Source: Pholiota molesta
Lineage: Eukaryota; Basidiomycota; Agaricomycetes; Agaricales; Strophariaceae
Assembly: GCA_014925825.1 (NCBI GenBank)
Contig: JACGCK010000004.1
Coordinates: forward strand, 310,001 to 374,000
Length of the DNA stretch: 64,000 nucleotides
Direction: 5' to 3'
Positions 59,300 to 64,000 of the stretch are shown piece by piece. Below the pieces are notes generated by a model. That model was not told where the DNA came from. It saw only the letters and a program-made list of their open reading frames with translations, and did no database searches. Within the stretch, counting starts at the first letter, position 1. The number at the start of each line of letters is the position of its first letter. The translations under genes and the position numbers were made by a program.

Positions 59300-61321
59300 A
59301 TGAAGCTCTCCACCTCTTCACTGCTGGTGTCGTCGCTGCAGCTTGCGGTCTTCGTTGAGGCCCATCTGGATAGCGCATACCATGCGCGCCACGCCCATGT
59401 CAAGAGGGCGGACGCGACGACGACAACAGGAACTCCTGCGCCGACGACGACTGGTAAGCTGTGTATTTTGCCCATTCATGAGTTCACAGTTGAATTTCTG
59501 ACAATATGTGACTCGCTCTCTCTTTCGTCTCTGCTCTCAAAAAGGACCCCCAGCTCAAGCAACATATACCACTATACCCCCGCTATCAGAGATCACTTTT
59601 GGCATGCCCACGAGGGCTATTACTGCGTTTGTGGCCACTCATACGCCTGGAGAGACGCCCCCTATTTCTGGCGCGCCGGTCTTGCCTACTGCTTGTAAGT
59701 CCTTGACCTTTCAAATTATCTACCAAGCGGCAGGTATTTATTCCATCTAGTGTCTCTTGCAGGATATCCCCCACAGGATAAGATACCCCCTACTGGTGCA
59801 GCTTTATTTTATTTATTTCATGCGATATGAGAGATTTATTAAGTAGTACAGATTCGCCCCAAGTGAAGAATGGATGAAGGAGCTTGAGGGATTTTATATC
59901 CCGAATATTTCTCCGACGAAGGATTCGACGTGTGCTGGAGATCCCGCCGCCGCTGCACAGGCGCAGACCGTGGGTGGTGGACATGTGGAGGTCATACGCG
60001 AAGCACTGGTGCGTTGGGGGAAAAATATGCGAATGCCGCTTGACTGACCCAAATATTTTAGATATCGTGTCTTGCCCACCAAGTTTGACTGGGGTATCAG
60101 GTAGGCGGATACTTGTTGGTGAATTTAATGTCCTGACAATTTTATCAAGCTTCGATGATGGCCCTTCTCCTCAAAGTACGTTTCTTTGTTACCTCATCTT
60201 ATCTGACTTGTCTAACGTAGCTTTTATTTCAGCTCCGTTAGTTTCTTGTCTATCAGAGACTCCTCGATAATTATGCTGAATTGACTTGCTAGGATTTTAC
60301 TCAACAAACTCAAGCAAGAAAAAATACATGCTACCTTCTTCGTTGTTGGTCTCGTGTTATAGAACGGCCGGGGATGCTCATTGAAGAATATATGAGCGGT
60401 CATGAGATCAGCGTCCACACCTGGTCCCACAACGTAGGCTTTATTTGTGCCTGATCAAACTACCCTTATTGAATGTATTCATAATATAGACCTTGACTAA
60501 ATTAACGAACGAACAAATCGTTGCAGAGTTGGGATGGACTCGCAAAGCGATCAGAGACGCTCTTGGCGTTACGCCCACTACGATGCGTCCTCCTCAGGGT
60601 GACATTGGTCAGTTAAATTCATTTGGAATGGAATGTATCAGGCATTGACATATCGCAACCATTCAGATGACCGTGTTCGTGCGATTTCCCTGGCAATGGG
60701 AATGGTCCCTATTATCTGGACCTCGACTCCAGATGGTGGCAAATTCGACTCTAATGGTATATTTTCCCAAAATCGTTATAGACAAAGTATTAATTGGTTA
60801 TCTAGATTGGAGAGTTGCTGGCGGCCTCATCACTGGAGTTCAGGCTTACGATATTTTCAACACAATCCTGGCCAATGGCAGTACCATTAACACCGGGTAT
60901 GTTATCCGATATTCTCTCTTCATGTGGCTGACCACGATGAATAGATTTATTTCCCTCCAACACGATCTATTCGAGATTACAGTCGATCTTGCAGTCGGTT
61001 ATTTCCTTGACACTGCCTTGAACCATACCCCTAAATTTAATGTAAGGTTCCTGTTAATATATGCCCTTCAAAATGACTGAACATCCTAATTCACAGCTGC
61101 AATCTATTGGTGAATGCCTGGATTATCCTGCGGGTAATTTATACCGCGAGACTACTGCAAACAAAACTTTCCCTTATACCAACCTCACTGCGGGAGGCGT
61201 TGATATCGATGGAGACGGTGTGGTGGATTTACGTTCAAACGGTGTTAAACGTTCTGGTTCCATGGTCTCTGTTGCACTCGTTAGCCTTGCCATTACTCTC
61301 GTTGGCTTTTCGTTGGCTTAG
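59300..61321 (+). CDS. Chitin deacetylase (CE4), secreted and GPI-anchored, copy 2
   Basis: Tandem paralogue of the previous gene, with the same order of exons. The signal peptide region is MKLSTSSLLVSSLQLAVFVE, followed by TTTTGTPAPTTTG and EITFGMPTRAITAF. Motifs: SFDDGPSPQ, HEISVHTWSHN, TTMRPPQGDI, DWRVAGGLITG and ISLQHDLFEITVDLAVGYF. Motif 3 therefore has Gln where copy 1 has Tyr. The C-terminus contains IDGDGVVD and ends in a hydrophobic GPI-type tail VALVSLAITLVGFSLA. Frame breaks occur at 59968-59969 (before RGWWTCGG) and 60348-60349 (in VVGSRVIER), each cured by one base. It is either an active second isoform or a copy on the way to loss. Confidence 0.83.
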
Positions 61322-61661
61322 CTTTGCTTGGACGAAACAAATGCACAAGGAGGAAGGAAGATGGACTATTTGAACTATTCTTACGTATTTAATATTCCAA
61401 GGATTGTGGTGCATAGAGTCCCTGTGTGCAAATAGCACCAGGACAGCACTGTCGTCGCTCGCTATTTCGAATATAAGCGCTTAATAATTCCATGTCAAGT
61501 AAGAGCCGCATCGAGATAAGATTGGCTGTTGCCGGAATTAGCCGCCTCTGGTGATCATGGAGATCAGTGGCAGCTAGCTGAGCTAGGAGCTATTACGAAC
61601 AACTTGTTGGCTCGCGGGCCACCGCATACATTTGCTTGTTGACCTCACTCCATCGTCCAGG
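61322..61661. other. Intergenic region, chitin deacetylase to SEC1
   Basis: 340 bp with the deacetylase 3' UTR and the SEC1 promoter. No feature was recognised. Confidence 0.45.
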
Positions 61662-64000
61662 ATGGCCTCTCTCATTACACTTGTGCGCAACAGTACGCCT
61701 CCGTCGCTTAGTTCCCTGTGACCGATACTCAACCGCTCTGCAGAGTTCTTAGAGGCGTTGCGATCCGTCAAACCGCCCTCGGGATGGAAGATTCTCGTGG
61801 TCGACGCACACTCGCAGGCGCTCTTGGGCGCCGTCCTCAAGCAGTTTGATATCCTCGCTGAACATGTCACTTGTGCGTCAGTCGCCAGCCTAGGGGTGTC
61901 TTTACTCATAGTTGGCTATATCTTCCCCCAGTGATCGAATCCATTTCTAATTACCGAGAGGCTCAGCCTGACTTCGAGGCCATGTATATGCTCATGCCCA
62001 CGACCCAGAACGTGGAACGTGTCATCGCCGACTTCACGAACCGCAAACAGTACGCTGCGGCCCATTTATTCTTCCTTGAGGGTGATTTCATGTGGTCATG
62101 ATACCCTTTTGAATGCTGTCTGATCATTGTGTTTTGCTAAGGCCTCCCGGAACAGCTCTTCGAGCGTTTGACGTCATCTCCTGCAGAACCACATCTGCAA
62201 GCTCTAAAAGAATTGTTCTTGAATTTCAATGGTATTTCTCAAAATTTATGCCCATGAACCGTTCCCCTCAACCCTGTTGCCATAGCCATCGAGGCGCAGG
62301 CGTTCTCCTTGCAGGAACCAAGTTATTTCTTCAGTATGTACAGTCCACCTCGAACGGAAGCAGCATATAAGCTCGCGCGTGTCCGGTTAGAAGAGGATCT
62401 GCGCTTTACTAGTAGGACGGTATGCTTCCTTCGGTCGTCAAGCCTTAATTCGTTGCTAATATTCTATTCCAAGATTGTCAACATATGCGTTTCCCTAAAC
62501 GAATTCCCATATATCCGTTACTACATGCCTTCTACACATCTCCCTCTCGGGCCATTGAAGCCTGTCGCTCAGAACCGCCCTCCGCCGCCACCAGAGGGAT
62601 CCAGCCGATGGCGAACAAACCTTGCCCGCGGCGCCGATGCACGAGCATACGAATCTGTTGAGACTGATTTCGTGACCAAACTTCTAGCATTTATGGTCCA
62701 GAGCGGTTTGGAAGAATATAAGAAGGCAAATCCTGATTTCGGAGTATGTGCCTCTGCAATTCACGAAATACACGCATCTAAGTATACTCTTCAGAAAGTC
62801 GACCCGGCACGTCCAAGAGCCACTCTGTTGATAACTGATAGGTCCATGGATTTGCAAGCCCCCTTTATCCATGAGTTTACCTATCAAGCAATGGCAATGA
62901 CCTTTTGCCCATCGAGGATGGATCGCGATACTCGTTCGTCATCAATTCTTTCTTCAAGCAGCGATACTCACGATCTTGGGCAGATATAAATTTCAATCAT
63001 CTTTGGGCGCGTATGAAGACAAGACCGCCATATTGTCAGATGCAGATACTGTGTGGACTGCCGTCCGACACCTTCATATGCGCGAAGCTATCGACAAGTT
63101 GATGCTCGACTTCAATAAATTCTTAGAAGAAAACGCCGTTTTCAAGGGGTGAATCCTCATTTCCACTCGCCCTCTGAATCATTATCTGACCAATAATTTG
63201 ATGGATAGCGAAGGTGCAGCTAATCTTAACGATATGAAAGACATGCTGGCCAGTCTCCCGCAATATCAAGAGCAACGAGAGAAGGTGCGCTATTATAGAT
63301 GAAAATACTCAGGCTTATTTATTTTATCGGCAGTTCTCGCTACACCTCAGTATGGCACAAGATTGTATGGAATTGTTTGAGAAGGCGAAGCTTTCTGATC
63401 TGGCATCCGTCGAACAGGTATGGATCCCATCCATTTACTCAGTTTCTTATGTTAAAACGTGGCTGTAAAGTGTTGTGCAACTGGCCTAACGGCCGAAGGG
63501 AAAACGCCAAAGGGTCTTGTAGAAGAAATGGTTCCCCTCCTTGATAGTAGGGACGTTCTGTAAGTTACGATCATTAACAGAACATAACGATTTCACTAAC
63601 CTTTCATCTTCTGGAAGGAACATGCGCAAAGTTCGAATCATCGCGTTGTATATCCAATATCGCGATGGAGTTCCAGACGAAGATCGCCGCGACTGTATCA
63701 ACATGCAAGATTAACACTTGCTGAACAAGACGCTGTTAACGCGCTTGTGCACTTTGGTGTCCGGATTAGCAGAGTGCGTAATACTGTATCTTACAATAAA
63801 CCCTATCTTACCTTTCAACAGGGCCCAACGACAAAGACACCAAGAAGAAGATAAAGCAGAAAGTGAATCCAGACGAATACGAACTTTCACGCTTTAAGCC
63901 TGCCATAAAGACCATTGTCGAAGTGATCGCGCCTTAAATGCAGCCATGAATGATTTGCTGACAACATGTCTACAGGAGCAAATTGCCGAAAAATTAGATG
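61662..64000 (+). CDS. SEC1: Sec1/Munc18 family exocytosis protein, truncated by window end
   Basis: SM protein that binds syntaxin/SNARE complexes to drive vesicle fusion at the plasma membrane. The start MASLITLVRNK joins over an intron to FLEALRSVKPPSGWKILVVD, then LLGAVLKQFDILAEHVTLIE and SISNYREAQPDFEAMYMLMP. Later blocks are NVERVIADFTNRKQYAAAHL, SLQEPSYFFSMYSPP, FPYIRYYMPSTH, ATLLITDRSMDLQAPFIHEF (the SM-family DRxxD signature), DGSRYSFVINSFFKQRY, NLNDMKDMLASLPQYQEQRE and MRKVRIIALYIQYRDGVPDE. The C-terminal third lies beyond position 64000. One base appears missing at 62896-62897, before the LLPIEDG block, and further breaks are likely near the end of the window. Confidence 0.83.

Overview
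The window is nuclear DNA from a filamentous basidiomycete, most likely a wood- or litter-decaying agaricomycete. It holds tightly packed, intron-rich genes (most introns about 48-65 bp, GT..AG) on both strands. The lineage call rests on a Ste50/Ubc2 adaptor carrying two extra C-terminal SH3 domains, a subfamily-C GH45 endoglucanase, an AA9 lytic polysaccharide monooxygenase, a GPI-anchored chitin deacetylase pair and the fungus-specific 21 kDa subunit of complex I. I cannot name the species. Coding regions are gene spans from first to last codon, introns included. All product names come from reading motifs, not from database searches.

Layout. 0.6-16.7 kb: MAPK adaptor Ubc2, a J-domain protein divergent from the ribosome-biogenesis WD40 protein Ipi3, an AA9 LPMO, a TMEM14-like protein, a polyQ alpha-arrestin, a METTL21-type methyltransferase and a PQ-loop membrane protein. 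17.2-25.2 kb: Kei1 and a 4EHP-type eIF4E sharing a 72-bp promoter, MsrB, tropomyosin followed by a diverged tropomyosin-like gene, and a DUF2408-type gene. 25.6-41.4 kb: a CLC chloride transporter, Mediator subunit 4, a dual-specificity phosphatase, a DHHC palmitoyltransferase, a GH45 endoglucanase, complex I 21 kDa subunit, a zinc-finger nucleoporin, a CDK7/Kin28 kinase and a second J-domain protein. 41.5-48.7 kb: OHCU decarboxylase, then a dihydrodiol dehydrogenase-like oxidoreductase, a P450 and a class I terpene synthase, which together look like a small terpenoid locus. 50.1-64 kb: a Rom2-type Rho1 GEF, two tandem chitin deacetylases and the 5' part of SEC1.

Functional themes. Several genes serve polarised growth and the cell wall: tropomyosin, Rom2-like GEF, Sec1, Ubc2, Kei1 and the chitin deacetylases. 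AA9 and GH45 act on cellulose outside the cell. The terpene synthase and P450 are divergent across a 1.2-kb promoter and are the best candidates for unexplored chemistry.

Most important caveat: from about 15 kb onward many well-conserved genes carry isolated single-base frame breaks, mostly one base too few in a short homopolymer. The DUF2408 gene has about ten. This looks like uncorrected sequencing or assembly error more than biology, and it affects many gene models here. The most interesting observations are the orphan terpene synthase with a 21-bp-repeat tail beside the P450, the tandem tropomyosin pair with two shared intron positions, and a perfect hairpin at 49260-49302 flanked by a 9-bp direct repeat.
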